Positions 50,284-59,634 are shown, numbered from the stretch's first letter. The stretch: 64,000 nucleotides of DNA from Chloroflexi bacterium AL-N1 (GCA_013122435.1 WYDT01000003.1:124001-188000); one strand, 5' to 3'. A program made the numbers and translations. Notes: generated by a model from the sequence alone, not told the origin.

Positions 50284-50323
50284 TTGTACGTGGTGGATAT
50301 AGCTGGAATATAGGTAACATGCA

Positions 50324-51691
50324 ATGATTCATTCGGAAACAGTTATTCTATTTGAAGATGAGGCATACCGCACATTTTTGCCTTTAGTCTACTCACGACC
50401 TGTATTTGATCTGCGGTGTGGGATCTATTCACTACGCGAACGGGTCCAACATATAACAGGCATCCATCCATCTGGTATCTGCCGCCCTCATCTCGCAGCA
50501 GCATATGGTGCTGGTCGCTGGCCACTGGGCCTCTTCGCCAACAGCGCGCCGCTGCTGTTGGTCAATGGTCGAGCGTGCCATTTGGATTGGGTGCCGGACT
50601 TGCAGGTAGCCCCCACCAACACCATCTATGTCAGTGCTAGCCGTGACAGTGCGACACAGGAGCACGTTTTATTGGGTGCAAAACTCTCTCCTGCCTTAGC
50701 GAGCGCGGTGTTGTTGTATTTGTTGAACCAGCAAAGCCAACTGGCACTGGCTGAACTTCGGCGATTTGCTCGTGTTGTTAAAATCGATACGGAATTACTC
50801 ACATTTCCCTGGGACATTATTACCTTAAATGGTGAGCAGATCGCCCGTGATGTGCCCCTCTTCGCTGGTGCAAACGGGATTAGTTCGGTCAAGGAACATG
50901 GTATTGCCGATCCGCAGATTGTCATTCACAACCCGGCACAGGTCTACATTCACCCAGCAGCGCAACTCAATGGGCCACTGGTGTTGGACGCACGTGATGG
51001 ACCAATCGTGATCGGAGCGGCAACGATAGAACCGTTCTCTTTTATTCAAGGCCCCACGAGCATTGGTGACAAGTCTTTGATTGCGAGTGCACGCATTCGC
51101 GGAGAAACGTCTATTGGCCCCGTGTGTCGTATCGGTGGGGAAGTCGAGGCAAGTGTGATACAGGGCTACAGTAACAAACATCATGATGGTTTTCTGGGGC
51201 ATTCTTTCCTCGGTGAGTGGGTGAATATTGGTGCCATGACCACCAACAGCGATTTGAAGAACACCTATGGCACCATCCGTGTAGTGATCGATGGCCTTGG
51301 TCAGGTCGATAGCGGACAGCTCAAACTTGGTTGTTTCCTCGCCGACCATGTCAAACTTGGTATTGGAGTACACTTGAATGGTGGTGCGGTGATTGGTACT
51401 GGCTCGAATATTTTTGGCGTTCATTTTGCACCCAAAACCATCCCCCCCTTTACCTGGGGTGGAGAATTGTTTCGTGAATATCGCATTGACCGCATGATCG
51501 ACGTGGCGCGTAAAGTGATGGGGCGGCGTAAGGTGCCCCTCTCTACGGAGCAGGAACAGGTGTTACGTGATGTCTTTGCCATGACGCGTGGTAGTCGTGC
51601 TGATATGGACCATCCAACGACAGCGACCATGCCGCTGGTGGTCCCTGAAGCTGAAAAGGCGTTGACGGAAGCTGAGGTAGCGGTGGTTTAG
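50324..51691 (+). CDS. GlmU-like sugar nucleotidyltransferase/acyltransferase (alt. bacterial type)
   Basis: A 455-residue protein. The N-terminal part (about 1-200) follows the pattern of the alternative GlmU family: VILFEDEAYRTFLPLVYSRPVFDLRCGIYSLRERV. The C-terminal half (about 205-400) is a left-handed beta-helix: VIQGYSNKHHDGFLGHSFLGEWVNIGAMTTNSDLKNTYGTI is diagnostic. Members are proposed to make UDP-GlcNAc or similar nucleotide sugars. The Gly-rich GxGTRM nucleotide loop is replaced by the RPVFDLRCG segment, as is usual in this family. Next to YvcK and mutase genes, it fits UDP-amino-sugar supply. Starts 41 bp after the membrane YvcK-like gene. Confidence 0.75.
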   Translation: MIHSETVILFEDEAYRTFLPLVYSRPVFDLRCGIYSLRERVQHITGIHPSGICRPHLAAAYGAGRWPLGLFANSAPLLLVNGRACHLDWVPDLQVAPTNTIYVSASRDSATQEHVLLGAKLSPALASAVLLYLLNQQSQLALAELRRFARVVKIDTELLTFPWDIITLNGEQIARDVPLFAGANGISSVKEHGIADPQIVIHNPAQVYIHPAAQLNGPLVLDARDGPIVIGAATIEPFSFIQGPTSIGDKSLIASARIRGETSIGPVCRIGGEVEASVIQGYSNKHHDGFLGHSFLGEWVNIGAMTTNSDLKNTYGTIRVVIDGLGQVDSGQLKLGCFLADHVKLGIGVHLNGGAVIGTGSNIFGVHFAPKTIPPFTWGGELFREYRIDRMIDVARKVMGRRKVPLSTEQEQVLRDVFAMTRGSRADMDHPTTATMPLVVPEAEKALTEAEVAVV

Positions 51692-51765
51692 GATGTTGAA
51701 GTAGTCCAACGTACAGGTTAGGTTCTCTCAATATATGTATCATTTAGTTACAATGGTAGTTGCTT

Positions 51766-52776
51766 ATGTCTAATTCAATTCGTGTTGTTGCTATGGGTGG
51801 TGGTGGCGGTGCTTCGCAGGTGCTCGCCGCTGCCCAATCGTTTACCGATCATCTGACGGCGGTTATCGCAGTGACAGATACAGGTCGTTCCACAGGGCTC
51901 GCACGTGCGATTAGCAATATCCCGGCTCCTGGTGACCTCCGCGCCACAATTGCTTCGTTCTCTGACGATGAACTTATCGCTCGTCTTTTACAACATCGCC
52001 TGAGTGGGTCGGGAGTGCGGCAACTTGAAGGGATGGCGTTTGGTAATCTATTGCTGGCAGTGCTGTCGGAAGTGCTCGGCGATTTTGCCAGCGCTGTTGA
52101 CTATGTGGCTCAGATGGCTGGAACGCAGGTCCGTGTATTGCCTGTCGCGACGGAGAGTACGCATCTCTGCGCTGAACTGGCTGATGGCACCATCGTCGAG
52201 GGAGAACTGGCTGTGCGTGGCCTGTCCAAGCCACCAATTGCGCGTGTATTTTTGTGTGACATGGCACCGGCGTACGCTCCCGCACTTGAGGCTATTCGTG
52301 AAGCAGATTTTATTGTACTGGGCCCCGGTAGTCTCTTCACCAGTATTCTGGCCAATCTGATTTTTCCAGGTATTCCAGAGGCCATTCGTATGTCTAAAGG
52401 ACACGTCGTATATATCTGCAACACAACCACACAACCTGGTCAGACTGATGGTTTCAGTGCGTATGATCATATCAAATGGATTACTCAGACGCTTGGAGCG
52501 GGTGTTCTGGATACTGTTTTGATCAATCGTAGCTCACCCGACCCAGAGTTGCTGCGGCAATATGAAGATGAAGGACTCTTCTTGTTGTATCCTGAAGAAG
52601 AAGAAATTGCGATGATTGGTGATCTGGGGGTGCAGCCGATTGTGCGTGATTTTAGTGAGCAGGTAGGTTCTAAACATGCGCTCTGGAATAAACAGGATAC
52701 GGTACGACATAACATAGAAACCCTGGGATCAACGCTCTACGAGTTGGCTACTGCAAATGTGGGCGAGCGTTCGTAG
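51766..52776 (+). CDS. yvcK: YvcK/CofD-family UDP-GlcNAc-binding protein
   Basis: A 336-residue cytosolic protein of standard length. VVAMGGGGGASQVLAA (about 6-21) is the nucleotide loop (GGGTG in most), AVTDTGRSTGLAR replaces the DDGG-SSG segment, APGDLRATI the PPGD-R-N one, DFIVLGPGSLFTSILANL and VYICNTTTQPGQTDGFSAYDHI complete the family signature. YvcK proteins bind UDP-GlcNAc and control carbon flow to peptidoglycan. Usual partners rapZ and whiA are not next to it. The gene follows the GlmU-like gene by 74 bp and overlaps the next small gene by 20 bp. Confidence 0.85.
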   Translation: MSNSIRVVAMGGGGGASQVLAAAQSFTDHLTAVIAVTDTGRSTGLARAISNIPAPGDLRATIASFSDDELIARLLQHRLSGSGVRQLEGMAFGNLLLAVLSEVLGDFASAVDYVAQMAGTQVRVLPVATESTHLCAELADGTIVEGELAVRGLSKPPIARVFLCDMAPAYAPALEAIREADFIVLGPGSLFTSILANLIFPGIPEAIRMSKGHVVYICNTTTQPGQTDGFSAYDHIKWITQTLGAGVLDTVLINRSSPDPELLRQYEDEGLFLLYPEEEEIAMIGDLGVQPIVRDFSEQVGSKHALWNKQDTVRHNIETLGSTLYELATANVGERS

Positions 52777-53077
52777 TTCCCTCTATTGTGGGGAAATTGC
52801 ATATGGTTACCTCACCCCTGATGAGCAATGTGTTGTTCAGACGCTTTTCGCACTGCGTCCTGAGTCTACCGCTTGCCCAGGTGCCGTGAGTCACAAGCTA
52901 TGGCCAGATGTGCCAACACCTGAACGAATGATGTGCAGTGTCTGTGCTGGCCTGTGTGAGCAAGGCTTGCTGCGAAGCACGCAACGTGGTGAGCCAGTTG
53001 GCTGTCGAGGCTACCGTGGTCCCATTCGTATTGCACTGACAGACCAGGGGCGTGCGCTGATGTGTTCTCGTGTATAA
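52757..53077 (+). CDS. Small protein, possible winged-helix
   Basis: A 106-residue protein overlapping the yvcK end by 20 bp in another frame. YLTPDEQCVVQTLFALRPESTACPGAVSHKLW looks like the first two helices of a winged-helix domain, RMMCSVCAGLCEQGLLRS the recognition helix, and GPIRIALTDQGRALM the wing and last helix. It could be a small transcription regulator, or a YvcK-linked protein through translational coupling. Six Cys are notable but not in a zinc motif. Not assigned to a family. Confidence 0.5.
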   Translation: MWASVRSSLYCGEIAYGYLTPDEQCVVQTLFALRPESTACPGAVSHKLWPDVPTPERMMCSVCAGLCEQGLLRSTQRGEPVGCRGYRGPIRIALTDQGRALMCSRV

Positions 53078-53149
53078 TGATATTGTCGTGGCAGGCATTT
53101 TTCCTTCTGGAAACAATCCTCTTTTCCTCCAGTTCCCAACCGATTACAA

Positions 53150-53163
53150 TGTACGTCCGTACA
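53150..53163 (+). promoter_or_regulatory. Palindromic operator candidate upstream of cruA
   Basis: TGTACGTCCGTACA is a perfect 6+2+6 palindrome 58 bp before the cruA start and just after a TACAAT box (53145-53150), so a protein bound there could block transcription. The TGTAC half-site resembles sites of MerR-type CarH/LitR regulators of carotenoid genes in other bacteria; that link is a guess. Confidence 0.35.
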
Positions 53164-53221
53164 GATACATGAATAACCTTTGTGCAAGATATGCTCGATA
53201 GACCCTCTAGTTAGGATTATC

Positions 53222-55384
53222 ATGAATTTTGTCTACAAAACGGCAATTGAATATAGTGCTGCATCAGATCTGGTACGAGAATGTTTGATGGAGACGAACA
53301 ACTGGCGAATGATGTTGCCAGAAGCGGAAAAGTTGAGTGAGTATTGGGAGTATCACAATGAATTGTATCAGGTTCATTGGGTCGGCGATGAAACGCAGCT
53401 AGTTGGTGCGGCTGTTGGTGCGGCCAATCCATCTATGAGACTCAACATTGCCATCACGCTGACCAATACTGGCATCACGACCCATGCTGCTATTACTGCT
53501 ATCCTTAGTATGCCACTTACATGGCAATCGATAGTGCAGCGAGGCAGGATAAAAGATTATTTTAAAAAGGTATGTCATAAAGTTATTGATGCATCTCGCG
53601 CCCTTTTCCAACCAGATAGCCTGCCGGTGCTAGCTGAAATCGCGCAGCAGTATCCGCATACGTTTGAGGCGTTCACCAGGATGAATGCGGTCGATCATCT
53701 GGAGCGGGTGGGGCGGCTTGACCAGACGTGGAGCAACATCCGTGCTGCAACGGCGAGCGGCAATGGTGTGATGTCGTCTGAAGCACTGGATGGTGTGTAT
53801 GAAGTGGGAGCCTTGCCCAATCAGGATTACGCTGGTAGCTATGACCTGATTTATGCTGGCGGTGGTCTGGGCTTGCTCCATGCAGTGATTATGGCCCAGT
53901 GTTATGGGTATCGCGTTCTGTTGTTTGATCGGAGCGAGGTTGGTTGTGCTCATCGTGAGTGGAATATCTCGCGTGAAGAACTAGCAGCACTGGTGTCGGT
54001 TGGTTTTTGTACATGGGCAGAATTGCGGCCCATCGTGATGACCGAGTACGACACCGGAGTTGTGCGGTTTCACGCCGGAACGCAGGCAAACTCCGCTGAG
54101 TTGTGGATGAAGGATGTCCTTGATGTTGCACTTGATGCAGGAACCTTGTTACGACTGGCACGTCAGAAGTTAGAAGCTGCTGGCGGGGTCATCCTTGATC
54201 ATCGGCTCTTTCGCCAGGTGCGTGTTACTGCCGCTGGTCCGGTCCACGTGGCCGTTGATGTAGCCAATGTACAGGGTGCTGTTGAGACATACCGGGGGCG
54301 TTTGTTGCTCGATGGTATGGGGAGTATTTCGCCGCTTGCATTACGCCGTTTTGCCGGGCAGCCGTTCGCGGGGGTGTGTCCAACAGTCGGTACAGTGGTG
54401 AGTGGCTTGGTGGAGGGAGACGCTCCCAATGAGCATAATCCACGGATTGGTGATATTCTGCTATCGGTTGCTGATGCCCAACGCGGTCAGCAATATATGT
54501 GGGAGGGCTTCCCCGGTCGTGATGATGAGTTGACGGTGTATCTGTTCTACTACGATGCTTTGAATACACGAACAGCAAAGACATCACAGACCTTGAGCGC
54601 GAATGGTCAGAATAGCACTCATCCCAAAGCCTCATATGTACGACAGTCGCCGAATTTGTTAGAACTCTTCGAGGATTATTTTGCCCTTTTGCCAACGTAT
54701 AAGTTGCCGGGGCCAGACTTTCAACATGTCAAACCAGTGTATGGCTACATCCCTGGCCGTCACAGCGTCAATCGGCAGGAAGCACCACTGCTGCGTGGGG
54801 TGTTGCCAGTCGGTGACTCGGCGGCACAGCAGTCGCCACTGACGTTCTGTGGTTTTGGCTCACACGTCCGTAATCTAGACCGTACGACCTCTCTCCTCGA
54901 TGAGACGCTGCGTCAGGATTTACTCGAGCCTCACACGTTGCGTGTTGTGAACGCCTACCAGATCAACGTTTCTCTGAACTGGGTGTTTAGTCGTTTTATG
55001 CAACCCTGGGGCACGTTGCACGATGTTAATCTGCTCCAAAATATCTTTCTGGGGGTGTTGAATGATCTGGGTGAAGATTTCGCACGACGATTCTTTCGCG
55101 ATCAGATGGTGTGGAGCGATTATCATCAAATGCTGTTGGGAGTCTTCTGGCGCTATCCTCGCATTGTACTGATTGCGTGGCAGGTGCTTGGGCCAGATGG
55201 GGTGCGTCAATGGATTAGTGACTATCTGGTGTACTCTTGTGCAGCTCTGGTGGCATGGTGGGGGCATCAGATTGGTCGCACACGTTTATTAACATTGGCT
55301 GAGACTCTTAGTCGTGTTGCGCCGCGTGTAGGTTTGCGGTTACGGTCTGCTCTGGCAGAATGGAAAGCAATGGGATGGGGATAA
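53222..55384 (+). CDS. cruA: CruA-type lycopene cyclase with an N-terminal SRPBCC-like domain
   Basis: The start at 53222 has AGGA 6 bp upstream. Of 720 residues, the first 130 or so (VYKTAIEYSAASDLVRECLMETNNWRMMLPEAEKL) look like an SRPBCC/START-like domain. The rest is the CruA/CruP flavoprotein: DLIYAGGGLGLLHAVIMA (FAD site, GGGLGL at 213-218), EVGCAHREWNISREELAALV, LLLDGMGSISPLALRRFAG and LPVGDSAAQQSPLTFCGFGSHVRNL. CruA cyclises lycopene to gamma- or beta-carotene in green sulfur bacteria, some cyanobacteria and Chloroflexales. This makes cyclic carotenoids likely here. The isoprenoid precursors would come from mvaD and fni. The fusion is not usual in the CruA proteins I know. Confidence 0.85.
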   Translation: MNFVYKTAIEYSAASDLVRECLMETNNWRMMLPEAEKLSEYWEYHNELYQVHWVGDETQLVGAAVGAANPSMRLNIAITLTNTGITTHAAITAILSMPLTWQSIVQRGRIKDYFKKVCHKVIDASRALFQPDSLPVLAEIAQQYPHTFEAFTRMNAVDHLERVGRLDQTWSNIRAATASGNGVMSSEALDGVYEVGALPNQDYAGSYDLIYAGGGLGLLHAVIMAQCYGYRVLLFDRSEVGCAHREWNISREELAALVSVGFCTWAELRPIVMTEYDTGVVRFHAGTQANSAELWMKDVLDVALDAGTLLRLARQKLEAAGGVILDHRLFRQVRVTAAGPVHVAVDVANVQGAVETYRGRLLLDGMGSISPLALRRFAGQPFAGVCPTVGTVVSGLVEGDAPNEHNPRIGDILLSVADAQRGQQYMWEGFPGRDDELTVYLFYYDALNTRTAKTSQTLSANGQNSTHPKASYVRQSPNLLELFEDYFALLPTYKLPGPDFQHVKPVYGYIPGRHSVNRQEAPLLRGVLPVGDSAAQQSPLTFCGFGSHVRNLDRTTSLLDETLRQDLLEPHTLRVVNAYQINVSLNWVFSRFMQPWGTLHDVNLLQNIFLGVLNDLGEDFARRFFRDQMVWSDYHQMLLGVFWRYPRIVLIAWQVLGPDGVRQWISDYLVYSCAALVAWWGHQIGRTRLLTLAETLSRVAPRVGLRLRSALAEWKAMGWG

Positions 55385-55433
55385 TCGCTGGGGATTATGT
55401 TACAATGAATTTTCTTTGTTTCGATGCTATGCC

Positions 55434-55462
55434 TTGCAGCATTGTAGACAGAATGCTATAAT
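55434..55462 (+). promoter_or_regulatory. Promoter of secG
   Basis: TTGCAG (55434-55439) and TATAAT (55457-55462) are 17 bp apart, and TGC precedes the -10 box (TGCTATAAT), the same extended box seen before fni and rnj. It lies about 55 bp before the secG start. Confidence 0.55.
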
Positions 55463-55514
55463 GCCGCGTCTGAAACAAAAACATATGAAGTACATTGATA
55501 TATAAGGAGGCTTT

Positions 55515-55769
55515 GTGGAGACTGCACTCTATGTCTCTCTGCTGGTGGTAGGTTTTGTCATTATTGGTTTGGTGATCTTGCAGGGACGCTCTGCCGGATT
55601 ACAAAACCGTGATGCCAGTTCCGTCTACCGTACAAAACGTGGTGTTGAGAAGACGTTACACCAGGCGACCATTGCGCTTACGATTCTTTTCCTGATCCTG
55701 TCGCTGATCAGTAGTTTGCCAATCTTCCCAACAGCACCACTCGGATTGCTGACAGGAATATTGATCTAG
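55515..55769 (+). CDS. secG: Preprotein translocase subunit SecG
   Basis: An 84-residue protein beginning at a GTG after a TAAGGAGG site. Two membrane helices (about 4-22 and 50-72) flank a cytoplasmic loop, LQGRSAGLQNRDASSVYRTKRGVEKTLHQAT, with the conserved small-polar and RRG-like motif. SecG helps SecYE and SecA push proteins through the membrane. It lies 9 bp before a solute-binding protein gene, possibly in one transcript. Confidence 0.88.
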   Translation: METALYVSLLVVGFVIIGLVILQGRSAGLQNRDASSVYRTKRGVEKTLHQATIALTILFLILSLISSLPIFPTAPLGLLTGILI

Positions 55770-55778
55770 GCCCAATTC

Positions 55779-57467
55779 ATGGCACGGCGTATTCGTTGGC
55801 AAATTCTCATCGCAAGTGTTAGCTCAATCCTTGTGCTTGGGCTGATTAGTTACCTCGCCCTTACTACCACCGCCATAGCGAGGCCGCTTAGTGGTGGTGT
55901 GTATGTGGAAGGACTACTTGCGCTTCCGCAGAGCCTTAACCCACTGGTGAGCAATCCAGCGCAAGACCAGACCAGCGCCGATCTTCAAACGCTGCTTTTT
56001 GATGGCTTAATGCGTACCGGGCCAGACGGTTTGGCTGAACCTGCTCTGGCACAATCCTGGCCTGAAGTAAGCGAAGATGGAACTGTATATACGTTTGCGC
56101 TGCGTCAGAATGTGGTATGGCATGATGGTACTCCTTTTACCGCAGATGACGTCGTCTTTACCATGCGCGCTGTCCAGAGTCCTGCCTTCACCGGCAACCC
56201 CGCAACGGCAGAACTGTGGCGAAATGTGCTGATCGATAAAGTGGACGACTACACTGTTCGTGTGACACTGACTAGCCCAGCGGCGCCCTTCTTGAATCTT
56301 GCAACCTTTCCAATTGTTCCATCACACATCCTGGATGCTGTCCCACCGCAGGAGTGGTCGACTGTCTCGTTCAGTCGTGAACCGATTGGTACAGGGCCGT
56401 ATCAAATGAATGAGGTTACCAGTGAATACATTTTACTGGAGGCTAATCCGACATATTACGAAGATCGACCTTTTATTGACTCCATCGAGTTTCGCTTTTT
56501 CAATAGCTACCAGGAGGCCACGGCGGCGCTGGTACGTGGTGAGATCAACAGTCTAGGGTTTTTGAGCACCAACGAACAGTATCGTGTGACACCACCGCCT
56601 GGCAACGCACGCCCGGAAGTTTTGCTCGATACCTATACGATACTTACTTTTAATTTGCGTGATGATCTTCTTGTTGATGAACAACTGCGACAAGCACTGG
56701 CTACGGGTCTTGATAAAGATGTCTTGATCGAGCAAACACTCGACAACCGTGTTTCACGTATTGATACCCCTATTTTGCCGGGATGGTGGGTCGCTAATCC
56801 AGAGTTGTCTTGGTATGAAGCAGATCAGCAAGCTGCAGCAGATGCGCTTGATGCGCTAGGGTATGCGGTGGGCAATGACGGTGTGCGTGTGCGTGGTGAG
56901 AGTGCGCTCGAATTTTTACTGATTACTGATGATGTCCCTGAACGGGTTGCCGTTGCACAAGAGATTAGCCGCCAGTGGGGTGAAATCGGCATCAGGGTCG
57001 AAATCGAACAGTTTGCTTCTGCAACCCTTCAGCAACGCTTACAGGAACGTGATTTTGTACTGGCACTGCATGGATGGCAACGCCTTGGCCCTGATCCAGA
57101 CGTAACATTTGCCCAGTGGCATTCGAGTAATGCGGAAACTGGATTTAATTATGCGGGTTTAGAAGATGAGCAGATTGATGAAGCACTGTTGAATGGGCGA
57201 CGGGATAGGCAGATTCCTGCACGTTTGTCATCATACACCGCGTTTCAGGAACGTTGGGTTGAACTTGTGCCTAGCATTACGCTCTATCAGCAGCGTTATG
57301 CCTACACGGTTCCAGCAGATCTTGGTGGTTTAAGTTTTGCACAAGTGGCCAATGCCCCTACTGAACTTGCATTACCCCAACTGCTCTTTGGTCGTGAAGA
57401 CCGTCTACGTAATACCGCGCAGTGGTTCCTCAATAGCGAACGTGAAATCCGTGGCGACCTCCGTTAA
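55779..57467 (+). CDS. ABC transporter substrate-binding protein, oligopeptide (family 5)
   Basis: A 562-residue exported protein with an N-terminal hydrophobic segment (about 7-28) and no lipobox Cys visible. DLQTLLFDGLMRTGPDGLAEPALAQSWPEVSEDGTVYTFALRQNVVWHDGTPFTADDVVFTM is the hallmark SBP_bac_5 opening, and PIGTGPYQMNEV the second motif. Members bind peptides, nickel or sugars outside the cell and deliver them to an ABC permease. No permease or ATPase gene lies nearby. It follows secG by 9 bp without a clear ribosome site, so translation may be coupled. Confidence 0.88.
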   Translation: MARRIRWQILIASVSSILVLGLISYLALTTTAIARPLSGGVYVEGLLALPQSLNPLVSNPAQDQTSADLQTLLFDGLMRTGPDGLAEPALAQSWPEVSEDGTVYTFALRQNVVWHDGTPFTADDVVFTMRAVQSPAFTGNPATAELWRNVLIDKVDDYTVRVTLTSPAAPFLNLATFPIVPSHILDAVPPQEWSTVSFSREPIGTGPYQMNEVTSEYILLEANPTYYEDRPFIDSIEFRFFNSYQEATAALVRGEINSLGFLSTNEQYRVTPPPGNARPEVLLDTYTILTFNLRDDLLVDEQLRQALATGLDKDVLIEQTLDNRVSRIDTPILPGWWVANPELSWYEADQQAAADALDALGYAVGNDGVRVRGESALEFLLITDDVPERVAVAQEISRQWGEIGIRVEIEQFASATLQQRLQERDFVLALHGWQRLGPDPDVTFAQWHSSNAETGFNYAGLEDEQIDEALLNGRRDRQIPARLSSYTAFQERWVELVPSITLYQQRYAYTVPADLGGLSFAQVANAPTELALPQLLFGREDRLRNTAQWFLNSEREIRGDLR

Positions 57468-57748
57468 ATACATACGTTTGTATATCGATAGCCTGTATGA
57501 TATGGGTATGATTAATAATTTTTTCCTATACCATAACATTATTTTAAACTAACCAGACATTGCAGACAACATCCTGTCGATTCGACAAATTACTCCTCGT
57601 CTAACGTTCTTCGAATATGATTAGTACTGATTATGATAGGCTTTTCGGCGTATACTGTATTGTTGATCTTGTTGAGATGTAACTGTTTGCATTTTCGCGC
57701 AGTGCATTTTCCTGGACGTATATCATTTTCAGATTTTCATCTTTCTGA
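57468..57748. other. Intergenic stretch with no supported gene
   Basis: A+T-rich sequence after the binding-protein gene. I see no hairpin of note and no credible frame with a ribosome site. Confidence 0.5.
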
Positions 57749-57776
57749 TAGACACCTGAAAATTTTGTGATATAAT
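57749..57776 (+). promoter_or_regulatory. Promoter of the secreted RlpA/golvesin-like gene
   Basis: TAGACA (57749-57754) and TATAAT (57771-57776) are 16 bp apart, with TGA before the -10 box; they lie about 58 bp before the start codon. Confidence 0.5.
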
Positions 57777-57833
57777 GCGCGCCGTTTGTCGAAAAAGGAC
57801 CTTTTGTGAAATTGTATATTTTGTAAGGAACTT

Positions 57834-59627
57834 ATGAATTATTTCGCTCGTTTGATTTGTGTTATGTGTCTTATATGTGGTCTGGTTTTGACGAGTTTCT
57901 GTTTGTATCCAGACACTGTTGACGCAGATACCACGGTGACACCATATACAACGATTTTGGCTGGACAACAAGAACACGTTTATATCGCCACTGACTCCTC
58001 GATCACACTCACTACAGATGCTCTGCCAGCACCACGTATTTATGGTTTGTATACACGCTTTGGGTATGTGATTTCGCAAGCCCAGCAATTTCCTTCATCA
58101 GTGCTTGCCGTCAAGGTTGATTACTCCGCAACTATTCCACAAGATAGTATTGCATATATTGATGTGCGGGGCAGTACGCAGGGTACGGAGTGGACTTCGT
58201 GGGAAGTTGATGTGGCACAGGGTGATACGATAACATTTGAGCACCCTGTGCGTTTTGTGCAGTATCGAGCGACCCTACTGAGTAACGGTCAGGATCCGGT
58301 TGTACGTTCGGTGCGATTGATACCTCGTTATAATGCGGCTGTCTATACTGCTTTCAATGAAGTTGTACTGCCAGTTGCCCCAACATACCGTGTACATGCT
58401 ACCCGTATGGGCCTGGTGGGTGGGCGCACTGCGAATGGCCATATTATTCAACCACGTGATCGTTTTGTTTCACTCCCATCAATTCGTTCGCTCTCGAGCA
58501 AGGGTGGTAGCGAATACATGGTGCGTATCACGTACAATGGCAAGAGTAGTGTTGCGCCTGTGTATGACGTAGGCCCCTGGAACATTCATGACAACTACTG
58601 GGACGAGCAGCGCGAGAAGTTCAATGATCTCGCTCGGGGTTGGCCACAGGACCACGCAGCATATTATGATGGCTACAACAATGGTGTGGCCGAAAAGGGC
58701 CGTGTGCGTTTTCCAACGGCTGTTGATGTTGGAGATGGTGTTTGGTGGGACGATCTGGGCATCCATGGTGATCAGGCCGTCATTGATATCACCTTCCTGT
58801 GGTTGGGTAGTGACCCAATAGAAGCACCTCAGGAGCCACCAGTGACAGTGGAGCCGACTACCCCAGCGCCGATCTCGGAAGAACCCGCCACACCAGTAGA
58901 GCCTGTCCCTGTAGAACCGACACCTGTACCAGAGGCACCAGCTACCGGAGATGAGACTGCTGTTGAACAGGAGGCTGAACCTGTTGCTGAAACCGAGGCA
59001 CCAGTAGAACCTGCACCGACTGAGTCACCCACAGCGCCAGTGACTGAGGAAACCGTACCAGATGTCGGAGACGCAGATGCTGGCGAGACCAAAGCGACAG
59101 ATAGCGATGAAGTGGTAGCACCAACCGATGAGGTAGAGTCAACAGTGCCAGCGCCGCGTGAAGTTGCGCCATCTGCTGAACCTGTATCAGCACCAACGGA
59201 ATTGCTTGTAGATGATCAGGATGAGTTGTTCCGTGAACAGGCCAAGGTCACATGGTATACCGCAGACAGTTGTGGCCATGCAGACCGTGCACTCTGGACC
59301 TACACCACCACCGATACGACGTTAGGTGAGAACGTGGGCCACTGGGATGTATCGCCTGCCATCGATGGGCTATACGATGTTTATGTTTTCGTACCAGATT
59401 GTGCCACTGACAAGCCTGTGACAGAAAGTGCACACTACGTGGTTCAGCATCGAGATGGGGCAACAGAAATCGTCATTGATCAAGCTGCGGCAGTTGGTGA
59501 TTGGGTATTTCTGGGGCAGTTCCCTTTTGGTCAAGGTGTTGAGGGGTATATCGAATTGCGAGATGTGGCTGGTGATTCCATGCACACGGTATGGTTTGAC
59601 GCCATCAAATTGACCCCTGTATTATAA
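57834..59627 (+). CDS. Secreted multidomain protein, Pro/Glu-rich linker and golvesin-like C-terminus
   Basis: The start has AAGGAA 5 bp upstream. The 597 residues have a signal peptide (about 1-31), a beta-rich domain (about 35-170), a region resembling an RlpA-like barrel (about 185-330: RMGLVGGRTANGHIIQPRDRFVSLPS, VYDVGPWNIHD), a low-complexity Pro/Glu/Thr/Val linker (about 335-460), and a C-terminal domain (about 465-597). The last has YTADSCGHADRALWTYT, GLYDVYVFVP, AHYVVQHRDGATEIVIDQ and WVFLGQFPFGQGVEGYIELRD, matching golvesin-C-terminal-like beta-sandwiches. It may bind cell wall or surface glycans. No enzyme activity proven. Confidence 0.7.
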   Translation: MNYFARLICVMCLICGLVLTSFCLYPDTVDADTTVTPYTTILAGQQEHVYIATDSSITLTTDALPAPRIYGLYTRFGYVISQAQQFPSSVLAVKVDYSATIPQDSIAYIDVRGSTQGTEWTSWEVDVAQGDTITFEHPVRFVQYRATLLSNGQDPVVRSVRLIPRYNAAVYTAFNEVVLPVAPTYRVHATRMGLVGGRTANGHIIQPRDRFVSLPSIRSLSSKGGSEYMVRITYNGKSSVAPVYDVGPWNIHDNYWDEQREKFNDLARGWPQDHAAYYDGYNNGVAEKGRVRFPTAVDVGDGVWWDDLGIHGDQAVIDITFLWLGSDPIEAPQEPPVTVEPTTPAPISEEPATPVEPVPVEPTPVPEAPATGDETAVEQEAEPVAETEAPVEPAPTESPTAPVTEETVPDVGDADAGETKATDSDEVVAPTDEVESTVPAPREVAPSAEPVSAPTELLVDDQDELFREQAKVTWYTADSCGHADRALWTYTTTDTTLGENVGHWDVSPAIDGLYDVYVFVPDCATDKPVTESAHYVVQHRDGATEIVIDQAAAVGDWVFLGQFPFGQGVEGYIELRDVAGDSMHTVWFDAIKLTPVL

Positions 59628-59634
59628 ACATCAC

